Origin: Auricularia sp. M13
Lineage: Eukaryota; Basidiomycota; Agaricomycetes; Auriculariales; Auriculariaceae
Length of the DNA stretch: 64,000 nt
Direction of reading: 5' to 3'
Assembly (NCBI GenBank): GCA_037042915.1
Contig: CM073193.1
Location: 682,001 to 746,000, forward strand
This document shows, one piece after another, positions 35,032-47,274 of this stretch; the first letter of the stretch is position 1; each line of letters opens with the position of its first letter. The translations under genes and the position numbers were made by a program. The notes below the pieces were generated by a model. It was not told where the DNA came from, searched no databases, and saw only the letters and a list, made by a program, of their open reading frames with translations.

Positions 35032-38000
35032 ATGCCGAAGCCGAACAGGCTCGTCGCTGCGCTCGGCGGCGTGGGCCGCTTCGTGTGCTCTCCGAAGTTC
35101 GTGCCGGTGCTCAAGGGCACGCTCGCCTACACCCTCGCGCTCTCTGTGATCATGCTGCGCCGCTTTGACGACCTCTCGCCGTTCCCCATGGCCCTCTCGA
35201 GCATGATCATTATCACCATCGCCGGTGCGCCGTTATTCTGACCTGAGTAGCGCGGCGGCTCACGCGTTATGCACATCAAGGCAACACTGGAGGGCCTATT
35301 GGTATGCCCCATTCCACGGTGTCTGGCTGAAACCACTGATGATGAGTACGACAGGCGCGACGCTGCAGGCTACGTTCCTCGCTGCAGCCGGTATCGCCAT
35401 CGGTGGCTTAGGCTTCGTATGCCATCTCCCTCCTCCCGCACTGTGTCTCTCACTCAACCTCTATGGTTAACAGTTCATCCTCGCCCAACTGCACAACTCG
35501 CACGTCGCGCAGGGCTTCGTGTTCTTCTTCTTCGTCTACGGTGCGCGGGCGCCTATTTGCCACCCCGGGATATTATGCAAGACACGACCGCTGACTATGC
35601 CGGCTTACTCTTTAGGTACCGCGCTGATCAAGGCGCAGGGCGTCAAGTGGTTCGGATTCTCGTTGCTGGCGGTCCTCATGGCGTTCAGCGGCGTAAGGAC
35701 GCTTAGTTTCTGTGCATCCACGGCAGCTCAGTGGCTTTGTTGCAGATATACACCTCGTGCGCCCCTGGCCGTCATTTCTCACCTCGAAAGGGTGCTGACT
35801 GTAATGATGATGCAGGGTCTTGCTCAACGCTTACAGCGCAGCATATCTCCAAGCATACCTCGAGGCCTATGCGTACGTTCCGTCAACTCTGCCGGTCTAG
35901 ATGACGGCGAAATGACGAGAATCGCAGGTGGGGTATCGCCATCGCGCTGGGCGTCAACGTGCTCGTGTGGCCGCGCTCGTCCGAGAAGGAGCTGCGTCAG
36001 ATGCTCGTGCTCTCGCTCGACCACGTCGGCACGTTCGCGCACCTCCTCAGCAAGACGTACACGATGACGATCACCGAGGAGGAGAAGAAGGTCCGCGACC
36101 ACCTCGCGCAGTCGCTCCGAGTGCGTCCAGCCGTTTCGTTCCTGTGCTGTGGAGATTATTGATTATGTGGCACAGGCCGATTTTGGATTTTTGTCCCAGG
36201 TGCGGCGCAATGTCAAACCTTTGCTCGAGTCTTCTCCGTGGCTAAGGTACTTTACTGTTGTCAGAAACTTTCCGACACGGCCTGCGAGATCAATTTTTCG
36301 AAATATTCCATGCAGGATTACGCACGTGCGTACCATTCCCGACTGCTCAGTCACGATTTATAAAGCCCCATTGGATGATCAGATTTTATTGCCCGGACGC
36401 GCGTCCTGCAGGTGGTGAGGAACCCTTTCTCTGACCAGTGTCGTATTCACCACTCAACCTGTCGATCTACATAGTCCGCAATATCAGCCTATTCGAGCTT
36501 GGTCGCCGTCGAGGATAAGGATGTAGATCTCTTCAAGACTCACTTCTTGTCGAGCACGAAGGAGTCCTTCCTAGTCTTCCGCCGATGTGTGTGGCAAACG
36601 GCCTGGACGCTATTTCACACGCTGATAACCCCCTCGCAGCCGTTGACATTACGCTCCAAGAGATCAAGGCCGCGCTGCAATGCCAACCTCTCAGTGAAAT
36701 CAACATTCAACCTGGATATACGGACTACATGGACATCGAGGGACAGCGCTCCAGTAATAGTAGGGAGACGTTGGATGAGCCTGACACTGCGCCTCCCGAG
36801 GGCTTGAACACGCAAATATCTGCGGTCGAGAGGGATGTAGACTTGCAGCTTCAACTGGTGGCGCGCCGCCTGCAGACGGAGGTCGAAGGCGTCGACGACG
36901 ATTCGACCGCGCGCGACGGCGCCGTGCGGTCGAGCGCGCCGTCCAGCAGGCCTACAACCGGCCAACAGCCCAGTGCGTCCATACACTCCCACGGGCGCGG
37001 CATCGTTGACACAGTGTCTCGCTTGCAGCAGATGCGGCGCTGTCGGAGAAGCTGTCGCCTGCCAAGGAGACGAGCAACACGCCGCACAAGTGCGGCGTGG
37101 AGCGCATCGCGCACACTTTCGACAAGTTCGCGCTGGTGCAGCAGCACATCCTGTCCGAGATCCTCGCGACGGGCGTGTTGCACGGGCACGACCAGAAGCT
37201 GCGCATGCACCTCCCGCAGCCGTCCATGCACACTACCTGGGCCGGCGCGCCGAGCGGCGCTAGTACCCCGCTGAATGCGCAGAGGGAGCGCCTGCATGTC
37301 GACGAGGAGGTGTTCGGGCGGGACGAGACGGAGCGCACGCCCGAGGAGCTCGCGGAGGACGCCGAAACTGCGTCGAATCACCACTCTTTGCTCAGGGTGT
37401 ACTCGTTCATCTTTGCTATGCGGTACGTCTTGTTCCTCTGGGCTCCATTGTGATATCTGACGATACGCTTTGCAGGATTTATGTGCAACAGCTCGAACGG
37501 TATCATCGGGACGCGGTCCGGTTCCAGCCAGGGACGGGCAAGCATCCGCCACGCAGGATCCAGATCCACTTCTTCCAGTCGCTTCAGCATCCGCGACAGA
37601 AGGCCTGGGCTAACATGAACCTCACGCCGCCCGTCGCCAAATTCGCGGGATCTGATATCGAGGACAGCGCAGAGCCCGGCGACGACGGCGAGCTCAGCTT
37701 CCGAGAGGCTATGGCGCTACTGGACAATCGCACGTACACCCGCAAACCAAAGACTGCGTGGCAGCGCTTCAAGGCTTTTGAGGACTCTCTGCGCTCGCCT
37801 ACTAGCATTTTCGCTCTTAAGACTGCTGCGGGCGCTATGGTCTTTACGATGTTGTTGTTCGCGCCGACGACGAGGCAGTTCTTCATCAATTACGCCTTGA
37901 CTGGCGGTGTCCTCACACTCATTGTCAGCATATCGCCGACGTTAGGTTCGTCTCTGTCACACTGCCATTGAGGATTGAGATTCACAGACGTTTGTAACCA

Positions 38001-39567
38001 GGTCAATCTCTTACCACGTTCGTTCTGCAAATTGTACGCCCATCTCTACATTCTCATGAGTAGATAGACGTCTTACTTCGTGCAGTTGGGTTCTGGGCTT
38101 GGATCGCTGTGGGCTGTGGCTCTGCTGGAGGTAGGCCTCAGTGCTCTTCACCATTTAGCTATAATTCACCCTGAGCCAGATGTTCCGCGGAGTCGGTGGT
38201 TACACATTCAACCCATACGGCGTCATCGCTTTACTTTCCCTCAGCTCTCTTCCGTTATTCTATTTCATATATTACAACCCCAAATTCTTCGTCCTCGCGC
38301 TTTTGGCACTCAATAGCGCCGGAGTGCTCGTTGTCGGCGAGTGGATCAACGTCGAATACTATCATCGGCCGTTTGACACTCCCATTTTCCGCGCTGGTGA
38401 GCATCTCTTCACGATTGTTTTCGTGCTCCCGTCTCAACTCCTTCTTAGGCAAGGCATTCACCGCGCTGGGCATCGCGCTCGGTATCGCCGTGATATTCCA
38501 GGTGTTCATCTTGCGCAACCCGGCGAGGCGGACGTTGCGCAAGAATTTGGCAGCGTTGACCTTCTCCATGCTCAGCTATTACAGTGAGTCTTCGGATTGG
38601 CAGGGACCATAATTATCCCAAGCTCATTGGTGCCCTGCGTAGCTCTGTTCCAGGCATATGTTAAGGCCGTGGTGCCGGCCAGCCTGGACGACCATCGACC
38701 GCCCAAAGCAGCAATCCTTCGTGTCCAGAAGGAGCTCATACACCGTGAGCAGAAGATGCAGCAGCAGATCATCGAGCTCGGACCACTTCTCATGTACGGC
38801 CCGGCTCGTCATACCTGTGTGTTCGTCGACTGACCATCATCCCCCGGGCCAAAGGTTCGCACGGGCCGAGGTCGACTTTGCCACGCCGTTCCGCGCAGAC
38901 CTCGCAGTGAGGATCATCCGCTCTCATCAGGTCATTCTCGGTACGAGCTGGCATGGAAGCTCGCCCGTCTCAAGCTAAGTCTTTCGCCGCCAGATCGTCT
39001 GAGGGAGGCGCGCAACTCGGTGGGCAGCGAGACCGTCCCGGCGATCATCACGCGCGAATTCAGCTCGCGCCTCCTCCCTTATCGTAAACGGAGCGTGCGA
39101 CTCGCCAAGGCGTCGCTGTTCACGTGTGCGTCGTCGCTAGCGAGCAAGTCGCCGCTGCCCAGGGAAACGCCTGCGCGTATGTTTTTGCGGGGTATGTCGC
39201 TGAATATCGATCTCGTTCATGTTTGACTGCGGTTCTGATTCTCTCGTTGCCTAAACAGACAATCTGAGCGATTTCCTTCACGACGCGATGGTGATCAGCT
39301 CCCATATCTCGCGCACTGAACAAGGGAAAGAGACTATTCTCAATGGCGAATTGACGTAAGTCCATAATCTGGTAGTGATCTGTGTTTGCCCTGCTGATGA
39401 CCTTCAGACGATATTGGGCCTATGTGATGAGTGTTACGAGCACAAGTGAACAGTTAATTGTGAGCCCGTGTGTTTTCTATGGAGCGTTGAGTGCTGATTG
39501 AATCATTCAGGCTTTGGAGGACACTTGCCACGAAATGTTCGGCGACCTAGACTCGATGCTCACTTAG
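35032..39567 (+). CDS. ARAE_2/DUF2421 family membrane transporter, one apparent frameshift
   Basis: Large multi-exon gene of the fungal family with an N-terminal six-helix module (ARAE_2_N, putative ER transporter) and a C-terminal DUF2421 module, related to FUSC-type exporters and yeast Bre4. Exons at the 5' end: 35,032-35,224, 35,355-35,416, 35,474-35,540, 35,616-35,692, 35,816-35,872, 35,928-36,120, a 24-nt micro-exon 36,176-36,199 (ADFGFLSQ) and 36,265-36,325. Later exons include 37,029-37,432 and 37,476-37,945 and continue to the stop at 39,567. Motifs: RRFDDLSPFPMALSS, LGVNVLVWPRSSEKELR, and the second membrane block FRGVGGYTFNPYGVIAL. Near 36,585-36,592 the frame jumps: FLVFRRCV ends one frame and VANGLDAIS continues in another, consistent with an extra TG in tgtgtgtgg. 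The gene may thus be broken, or the base count wrong. Its 3' half is copied in blocks B and C. Confidence 0.75.
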
Positions 39568-39651
39568 ACCTCCCTAATCCCTACAAGTACAACTGTATCC
39601 TACGCAGTAGAATTTCCATCGGTGTGTAATATGACGGCGTGAACCAGCAGG

Positions 39652-40804
39652 CTACTCGGTCTCGGGCGAGATGACATTTGTTTCCTTGCCGTCGACCAGA
39701 ACTTCCTTCATGGTGATCGCGCTCAGGCTTCGAATATCCTCCCAGGACTCACCGGAAAAGAATGCGCTGTGGGGTGTGATGACCAACCTCCCGGTAAGCC
39801 ATTCTTCCTTGTTGCGATACGCCTGGATGAGCGGATGGACAACAGCATCTGCTTGTCTAATAGCACTGGTGTCCTCCTCCGGCAGGACGTCGAGTCCGGC
39901 GCCGGCCAGGTGGTTATCGCGCAGGACGGCCTCAAGACCGTCCAAGTCGATAATAGCGCCGCGGCCAGTGTTTACGATAACGCCACCAGGAGGCATAAGA
40001 CGCAGCAGGCGCTCGTTGACGAGATTGCGTGTCTGCTTGGTGAGCGGCGTGTGGATGGACAGCGTGTGGCTCTGGCGGAAGAGCGACTCGACGCTGGGCG
40101 CGCGGGCCACGCCCAGGGCGCGGTCGACGCCGTTCTTGAGATAGGGGTCGTAGAAGAGGACGCGCCATCCGAAGGCACGTGCGCGCAGCGCGACGGCGGT
40201 GCCGATGCGGCCGAGGCCGAGGATGCCGAACGTTCTCGGCGCGGGTGGCGGCGGCGGGTCCGCGAGAATGAGCTCAGCGGGGGGTGGGGGGCCCTGCGGG
40301 CGCTGGAGCAGCGGCGTGTGCAGGAACTGCCAGGGCGCAGGCGGGTTGCGGCGCTGTAGGTCGTGGTGCAGCAGGATGCCGCGTCTGAGCGCGAGCGCGA
40401 GTGCGACCGCGTGATCGGCGACTTCGGTCGTGCCATAATCTCGCGATCTCTGTCAGCGTTCGCGTTTATTGGCGATGGGGCGCCCGTTGCTCACCGGGGA
40501 TGTTGCAGACTTTGACGCCGCGTGCCGCGAGCTCGTCGCGGGCGAGACGGTCATATCCAACGCCCATCCGCACCACAACCTTTAATTTCGGAAAGAGCGT
40601 GATATCCTCTGGCTTGAGAAAGCGACGAAAGATGAAGAGGCCCTCGGTGCGCTGCCTGATATCCTCTGGGACCGTCGAAGTCGGCGCATCCAACCCGATG
40701 CGCGCAGAAACGTATGTGTACCCGGTGTTGGCAAAGACCGTGTCTTCGAGAACACTCTCCGTGTACATTCCCTCCAGCTCGAGCACAACTGGTGAGACAG
40801 ACAT
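39652..40804 (-). CDS. D-isomer-specific 2-hydroxyacid dehydrogenase (CtBP/SerA superfamily)
   Basis: NAD-dependent enzyme that reduces 2-oxoacids to D-2-hydroxyacids or, in CtBP-type members, acts as a corepressor; substrate unknown. Two exons, 40,495-40,804 and 39,652-40,439, give about 365 residues. The splice joins VCNIP|DYGTTEVADHAVALAL, the family's conserved junction between catalytic and nucleotide-binding domains. The acceptor used is the third AG of the candidate sequence, chosen because only it keeps frame. The Rossmann motif is GLGRIG; then NTGRGAIID with the catalytic Arg, LDVLPEED with the catalytic Glu and ITPHSAFFS with the catalytic His. The start MSVSPVVLELEG is at 40,804. 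This is the only one of three copies in the window with all catalytic residues. It converges tail to tail with the transporter, whose stop is 84 bp away. Confidence 0.88.
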
Positions 40805-41380
40805 GGTGGAAAGACGACAAGAGGTACGCAGCGGCTTTCCGGGCCGGAGAAGGTTAATTGGACCTTGAAATGACTGCCGTCGCTGGATTGCCCTTTTCCC
40901 CTCTGCGCCGTCTTTCTCGTATTTTATCCTATCTTATCCTCGTGCATATCGCCCTCTAAATCGCGATTTTTCTGTAACGAGAAGTCTTGCGCCCGCCTCG
41001 CCCACGATGTGTACACGCCACATGAGTAGAAAACGCGACTCGCACCTGCTACTCCAAACTTTTATAAGCGCTGTGGCTTTCCCGATATTGCATGCTTCGC
41101 CCCTCGCGTCCGTGCGCTACCGACTACGTCCAGCCTGCTCGTTGCGTGTTGACTCGATAGGATGCCTGCAATCCCGCACAACAGCAAATGTATTCTGCGC
41201 TCTGCCTGTTGCGACCTGCGTCGGTTACGGTCGCACATTGAAAGACCAGTATCTCTTCGTGAACACATGTCAGGAATTCTCTGTTTACGAGTTACGAACT
41301 ACGACGACGGGAAGAGTTTCGACAATGAGAGCAGCTGCATAGACAACGAAGAGCATAGAACTTGCGATGAACACCACGCG
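40805..41380. other. Intergenic: dehydrogenase promoter and receptor 3' flank, block A
   Basis: Both neighbours are on the minus strand, so this holds the dehydrogenase promoter on the left and the 3' untranslated region of the NACHT-ankyrin gene on the right. It is copied as 51,694-52,290 in block B and 61,329-61,923 in block C, with only scattered changes. No gene seen. Confidence 0.6.
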
Positions 41381-44300
41381 TCAATCCTGTGTAGTGCTCG
41401 TAAGCCTCAGTTCGTTCAGGATGAGGGACTCACAGTTGGCTTCTGCGACAACGTCGATGATCGCAGGGTTTCCTGAGGAGTCACCCGCCTTCAAAGCCTC
41501 CCAGCTCGAAAGCATTGCCACAAAGGCTTCGTGTCCCTTCTTCTGTGCGATATCCCGCGGTGTATCTCCATTGTTGTTGCGTACTGTGGGAGACGCCCCG
41601 TGCCGAAGAAGTAACCAACGGGCTACGTCAAAATGCCCTCGATAAGCTGCCAGATGCAACGCAGTGCGTCCCTCGAAATCCGAGTGCAGGATGTCACAGC
41701 CCTTGTCCGACAGAAGAGAACAGACACCGGAGTGTCCTCCGTCCGCAGCAAAGAGCGGAGCCGTCCACCCATCTTCATCAACTAAGGTGAGAGAGGCCCC
41801 ATGGTGAATGAGCAATTTGACAACTTCCGTGTGGCCATTCCAAGCTGCACAATGGAGCGGTGTGTGCAGATGTTTGTTCGGGGCGTCCACATAGGCGCCG
41901 CGTTGGATGAGAAGTCGTGCAACTTCGAGATGTCCCGAATTTGCGGCCAGGTGCAACGGAGTGCGTCCCTCGAAATCCGAGTGCAGGATGTCACTGCCCT
42001 TGTCCAACAGAAGGGAGCAGACATCGAAGTGCCCTCCGTCTGCAGCAAAGAGCAGAGCTGTCCATCCATCCTCATCAACTAAGGTGAGAGAGGCCCCGTG
42101 GTGAATGAGCAACTCGACAGCTTCCGTACGGCCTTTCCAAGCTGCGTGATGGAGCGGTGTGTGCAGAAGTTTGTTCGGGGCGTCCACAGTTGCGCCGCGT
42201 TGGAGGAGAAGCTGTGCAACTCCGAGATGCCCAGAATCCGCAGCCAGATGTAACGCAGTGCGTCCGTCCGAATCCGAGTGCTGGATGTCACAGCCCTTGT
42301 CCAGCAGGAGATAACAGACATCGGAGTGTCCTCCATCCGCAGCAAAGAGCAGAGCTGTCCGCCCATCTTCATTAACTAAGGCCCTGTGGTGAATGAGCAG
42401 CTCAGCAACTTCCGTGTGGCCCTTCCAAGCTGCACGATGGAGCGGTGTTTGCAGAAATCTGTTTGGGGCGTCCACAGTGGCGCCACGTTGGATGAGAAGC
42501 TGTGCAACTCCGAGGTGTCCCAAATCCGCGGCCACATGCAACACAGTGTTGCTGTCGGAATCCGAGTGCAGGACGTCACAGCCCTCGTCGAGCAGGAGAG
42601 AACAGACATCGGAGTGCCCTCCATCTGCAGCAAAGAGCAGAGCGGTCCACCCATCTTCATCAACTAGGGTGAGATGGGCCCCATGGCGAATGAGCAACTT
42701 GACAGCTTCCATGTGGCCTTTCCAAGCTGCACGATGGAGCGGCGTGCACAGAAGTTTGTTCGGGGCGTCCACAAGGGCACCGCGTTGGATGAGAGGACGT
42801 GCAATTCCGAGGTGTCCAGAATCCGCAGCCAGATGCAACGCAGTGCGTCCGTCCGAATTCGAGTGGAGGATGTCACAGCCCTTGTCCAACAGGACGGAAC
42901 AAACATCGAAGTGCCCATGGTCTGCAGCGTAGTGCAGTGGGGTATCCCCGTCTTCATCAGTCGACACGACAGCCTGGGGATGTTGCGCTAGAAGCAGCTC
43001 CACGACATCCATGTGACCATTTGCTGCCGCAAGATGAAGTGGGGTACGTCCGGTATTGTCAGGGTTTCCGCGACTGTTTTTTGGCACGTCTACGCCATGT
43101 GTCAGAAACCATGATACAAGGGGCAGCTTCCCCCACACGCAAGCTGCCTCAAAATCGGTGTAGTAGCCCTCAGCTCTGAATGCGAACAGTTTTTTGAGCG
43201 TGGCTGGAGCAGGTGTGAGGTACTCCGCCAGGACATCTTTGCCATTGCTGTCGATGAGCTCATTGACGTGGCACACCCATCTCAATTTGGCGTAGGCGGT
43301 GAGATCGAGGGGCAGGTTGTACTCCAAGACGGTCAGGCAAACGCGAAGCCAGGTCATGTGAGCTGTTCTGGTATCGAACCCGTAGGAACGAACGAGCGAA
43401 GGACGGGATCGACACGCTGCCGACTGAAGAAACTCCACAATGGAAAGGTGCATAAAGCGGACGACCTTTTTGCCGCTTTCGTCCTCCGTGATACGCATCA
43501 GGGCGGGTAGGCGAGACAGAACGAAATCCTCGTGCCCGGGGATGTCGTCCAAGACATGAGGTAAAAGGAGTCGCTGATGCGGCGGGTCCGTCCGAGGCAC
43601 GTCGTCAAGACAAGGAAACTCGAAGGCAACAAGCAGCTCGGCCACTTGACGAGGAGATAGGCTTTGCGCCGATACAGCCAGACATTGAAGAACGTGGGAC
43701 ACCGAATTGATGACGGTCTCTGAGGTGGAGAAGCCTTCAATGATCGTCCGATATGTATGATCAAGTGTTTGCGGAATTTCCTGCAGCATCTTCTCGACAT
43801 TGTGCGGGATAGCCTGGCGGAGACGGTCGAGATGAAGGGAAGCCCAGAGGAACCTACAGTAGGTAAGGTTCGCGGTCATAGTGGTCAATCACGTAGCTCA
43901 CATTCCCTCCGCTTTTGCTTCGAGGATGCGACCAACATTGTCCTTCCGTTCGACAGACCAATCGAATTCGGCGAGCCGTAGATTAATATACTGCCTAAGC
44001 AGTTCGTGGTGATGGGAACTGTCATTGAGATGTAGGCGATGCGCGGCATGCTCCTCCATGTACTGGACCAAGTCAGAGTTTTCCCGGCGGCTGGTAACGA
44101 TTATGCGAGCGCCTGTGCCTCTCAGAGCATTCAGAAGAGATTGCACTGCTTTCCATCGTTCAGCTAGTTTGGGGCACTCGTCTAGTGCGTCGATGGCAAG
44201 AATTCTTGGCGCAGCAGCGAGCATCGCTGTTGCTGCGTCACGAAGGACCTCTTCGGACGCCGTTTTCTCGTAGCCTTTTTTGCGAGCGCTAATAAGAGCA

Positions 44301-46183
44301 GGAGGATATCCACCCAAGCGCTGAGCCAGCTGACAGACCACTGCAGCCAGGAAGTCTCGAATCGTGGGCTGTCCATTGCGCATGTCAAAGTGGAAGAAAA
44401 CGCGTTGAACTGGCGGCACATGTTGAATTATCGCCGAGCTTTGAGCGCGATGAGGCCAGTCTCAGAGGGGGCAGCAGAATTACTCACAGAAGAACGCTCT
44501 TCCCACTGCCGGCTAAACAAGGATGAACGTGAATCACAAAACCTGCGGAAGGACGTACGATCCGATGAAATCCAATACAGGCCAGCCCTCGATCCCTTCT
44601 CAGCATTCTTCCATTCGGCAAATTTGTCGTCGAAGAACCAGTCAGGCGTGATCGTGGCCATGGCCTGAAGCTCGCGCTGCCTGCCGTCGATGTCCCGCCC
44701 GATAGCCAGCCACTTTTCGAAGTCATCACTGTCTGCATGTTGATTGTTCTGTGAGACGGGCAAGACTGCAGCAGCCACATAATCGGCGTACCATTGGCCT
44801 TCTGGAATGAATCGGCAAATTGGTGCACTAGCTTGCTGACACCATCGACCTTGTCGTGTCCACGCAAGATCTCTAAATTGTTCTCGCGAACACCAGCATT
44901 GGTCGAAAATCCCAACGCTAGCTGCAAGACCAATTAGATACGATGGCGGGCGGACGTCGAGAGAACGTACCTTGATGGTATCTTTGGACTCATCCAGCGC
45001 GCGCCTCTCGTTGGCGATGATACCATTGGCAGTGGCGACCGCGATGAAGCGTTTGAGCCACGGTGTTGCACGGAGAAGATATAGCCGTAGGAGCGCGCGC
45101 AGCAGCACCCTTCGGCAATCGATATCAACGACGCCTCCTCCGCTTTAGATAAAGGACATACCGCAGGAAGTCTTGGGCTTGTTTGTCCAGTGCATCGCCA
45201 GCGCCGATACGGGGACGCCAGTGCTGCAGCAACACGTCCCAAGATGACTGGATTGTCGTCTGCAGTTCCTTTACGCTGTCATTCGACGCATGGTAATTCT
45301 GCCGGTGGCCCTACGCGTTGAGCCGAGTCCGTTATATCTCGAGCGATCACGCGTACCTCAACATGATTACAGATCTGCAACAAGGTTTGCCCGACTGCCT
45401 TGACTGGTGCTTCTGTAGTGCCGTCCGCCGCGTTGACTACTCCAGCTAGCAGCAGCTTAATGCCGTCCCGTGCGGTATCCCAAGACGAGATCCGTTTCCT
45501 AATCGTGCACTGTCAGCTGCAGCACGACCACGCCCGCAGACTGAAGCAACCCACCCAAGCTCCGAGGTGTCTTCCTCCAAGCCTGGCGGCCGAGGAAACT
45601 TGATCTTGCCGTCGCCCTCGACAAGCAAGCTATGCCTATCCTTGATCTGATAATGTCGACGAGGTTTGACGGTGCAGTTGGATGCAGACGAAATGCTCGC
45701 TCACCTGGAGAATGGATTCAAACGCATTGATCGCGTCTTTGCAATCGCCTCGCATCTTGCTCAGCTGGTATCTCTTGGTGAACCACCACCCATTCTTCTC
45801 CGTATCTTCCATATCAGCCGCGCATCGTGTAAGCACCCTGTAGATAGCAAGGTAAGCGAGGGCTTCTCGCAGTAGCCTGCGACCGTAACGCTCACGTTGT
45901 CGCGATGTCGACTACTGGCTGCGCGAAGAGAGGAAGATCGGTCATGGCCTTGCGCGTGCAACTGGAGCACACGGCGCATTGTAGACCATCCGCTGCCTGG
46001 AACAACTGGTCATATTCCTCTGTGTGGCGTTTCATATTCTAAACGTTCCGTCAGTGCGCGCTGAAACCCGAGAGCGGCAAGACGTACTTTAGCAACTGCT
46101 CCAAACCGCCTCACTGCGTCCTGAAGCTTAACCACGTCCTCTGGCAGCCTAGCAGCCTGCGGACTCGCGGCGGCGCTCGACAT
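41381..46183 (-). CDS. NACHT-ankyrin STAND (NLR-like) receptor, 16 ankyrin repeats
   Basis: Twelve exons: 46,088-46,183, 45,896-46,038, 45,705-45,837, 45,555-45,646, 45,357-45,498, 45,162-45,298, 44,971-45,109, 44,792-44,921, 44,559-44,732, 44,488-44,512, 43,902-44,438 and 41,381-43,853. Spliced length is 4,221 nt, exactly 1,406 codons plus stop. Residues 1-390 form a helical N-terminal region of no family I can assign. The NACHT domain has Walker A DPGSGKSVLL at 395-404, split over a 25-nt micro-exon, Walker B ILAIDALDEC at 483-492, and ARIIVTSRR near 514. From about residue 850 to 1,370 are 16 ankyrin repeats arranged as repeating sets of three. A 36-residue tail ends the protein. STAND proteins oligomerise on ligand binding; in fungi many act in non-self recognition, which I infer here. 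The start is the first ATG of the frame that keeps all phases. Intact. Confidence 0.92.
41640..42965 (-). repeat. In-gene tandem repeat of a 3-ankyrin module (297/288 bp)
   Basis: The landmark actaaggtgagagaggcccc and its variants occur at 41,781, 42,078, 42,375 and 42,663, giving spacings of 297, 297 and 288 bp. Each module encodes three ankyrin repeats with distinct signatures: DGWTALLFAADGGH, DGRTALHLAADSGH and TPLHRAAWKGHTE. The 288-bp spacing reflects a small in-frame deletion (HHRALVNEDG in place of HHGASLTLVDEDG). Modules are far more alike than typical ankyrin repeats. Confidence 0.93.
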
Positions 46184-47274
46184 GGTGGGTGGGAAAGAGC
46201 GACGTACCAATCCCGTTGACAAGCCGGTTGCGGTGCAGTAGCGGGACACGCCTGCGGCGCATGCAGATAGGCGCCTTCGTGTTCTTCGGGTCTCCTTACC
46301 GCAGGGCGCCTTTAAACCGGCCAACGGACAGACGCACTCGCTGCCTTTTACAGTCGTATGCACAAGCTAGAGCAGTACTTTGCCAGCCCATTTTACACAA
46401 GCGTCGTGACGAGCGGTTCGCGTTCAATATGCTGAGCGCCGTGGCCCGCCACCGAGCCATCGGCAGCTCTCGGAAGCTGAAGGGTCAGTCTGGGAGCGCC
46501 AGAGGTCCACGAGCGTCTAGAGTTGCTTGACAGCTGGTCCCATGACCGCTCGAGCAGTTGAAACCCGGAAAGAGGACGAAATCACGTAGCCAGCATCAAG
46601 TAGTGCCATCCACTGGCAGAGTCATCCAAGGTTCATTATGAGACAGCCAGTGATTGTACAAGGCAGAAAGATTCGCGACCGGCGTTCCAGAGTCCGTCAT
46701 CGCGAGCTCGGAGTCACAAGTCCGTGGTCATGGGCGAAAAGAACACTGAAACAGAAGGCGAGCAGGTGCGCCGGGATTAATCGCAGACCGCAGTTGAGTA
46801 ACCCCAGCCTGAGTGTCGAGTTTAACGCTGACGGACGGCATGACCGTAGGTCGTCATGAAGTTTTCGGTGCAGTAAGAAGCCCGTGCAATCTGAATCAAT
46901 CGGTGCCACGCTCAGCTGTTACGATACAAGGAAGAAGATACTAACGATGATCGATGAGGCTTGAGCAATACGCAACGCAGACACCGGAGACGCTCACGCA
47001 CATCTATGATTAATTTATCCTAGAACCTCAGACGAACTGGACGTTGTGCGCGATGAGGAAGCTCGTCGGGCAGGCTCCAGGCGTCGAGCAACTAATCGGG
47101 GAACATGGCTGGCGCGACGACGGTGCGAAAGGAGTTCATGCACCGCTTGAGGCGGGGTGCGGTGCCGGCGTCGACGTTGAACAGCGCGAGCGGGACGCGC
47201 ACGGTCGACGGCCAGGTGCACATGGCCGTGACGAGCTTCGGGGAGGCCGCGAAGCCCTCGACGGCTTACGCCCT
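46184..47274. other. Upstream region of the block A receptor
   Basis: Contains the receptor promoter; the part from 46,184 to about 46,900 is well conserved with 56,140-56,700 in block B, for example agctctcggaagctgaaggg. On the minus strand 47,099-47,270 has an open piece ending FRTVVAPAMFPD and a stop; it reads like a protein end but I cannot assign it, and it is absent from block B. Confidence 0.5.

Noticed and set aside
41640-42965. A CRISPR-like or non-coding satellite array
   Set aside because: The ~297-bp spacing is the coding of three ankyrin repeats in an intact frame; there are no short repeats with unique spacers.
44488-44600. Apparent frameshift between the WIS motif and Walker A of the first receptor
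   Set aside because: Comparison with the paralogue shows a GT-AG intron in both genes at the same place; splicing gives WISSDPGSGKS and WISANPGSGKS in frame.
47015-47274. A separate minus-strand gene ending FRTVVAPAMFPD
   Set aside because: Open for about 56 codons only, no recognisable family, no counterpart in block B; too little to call a gene.
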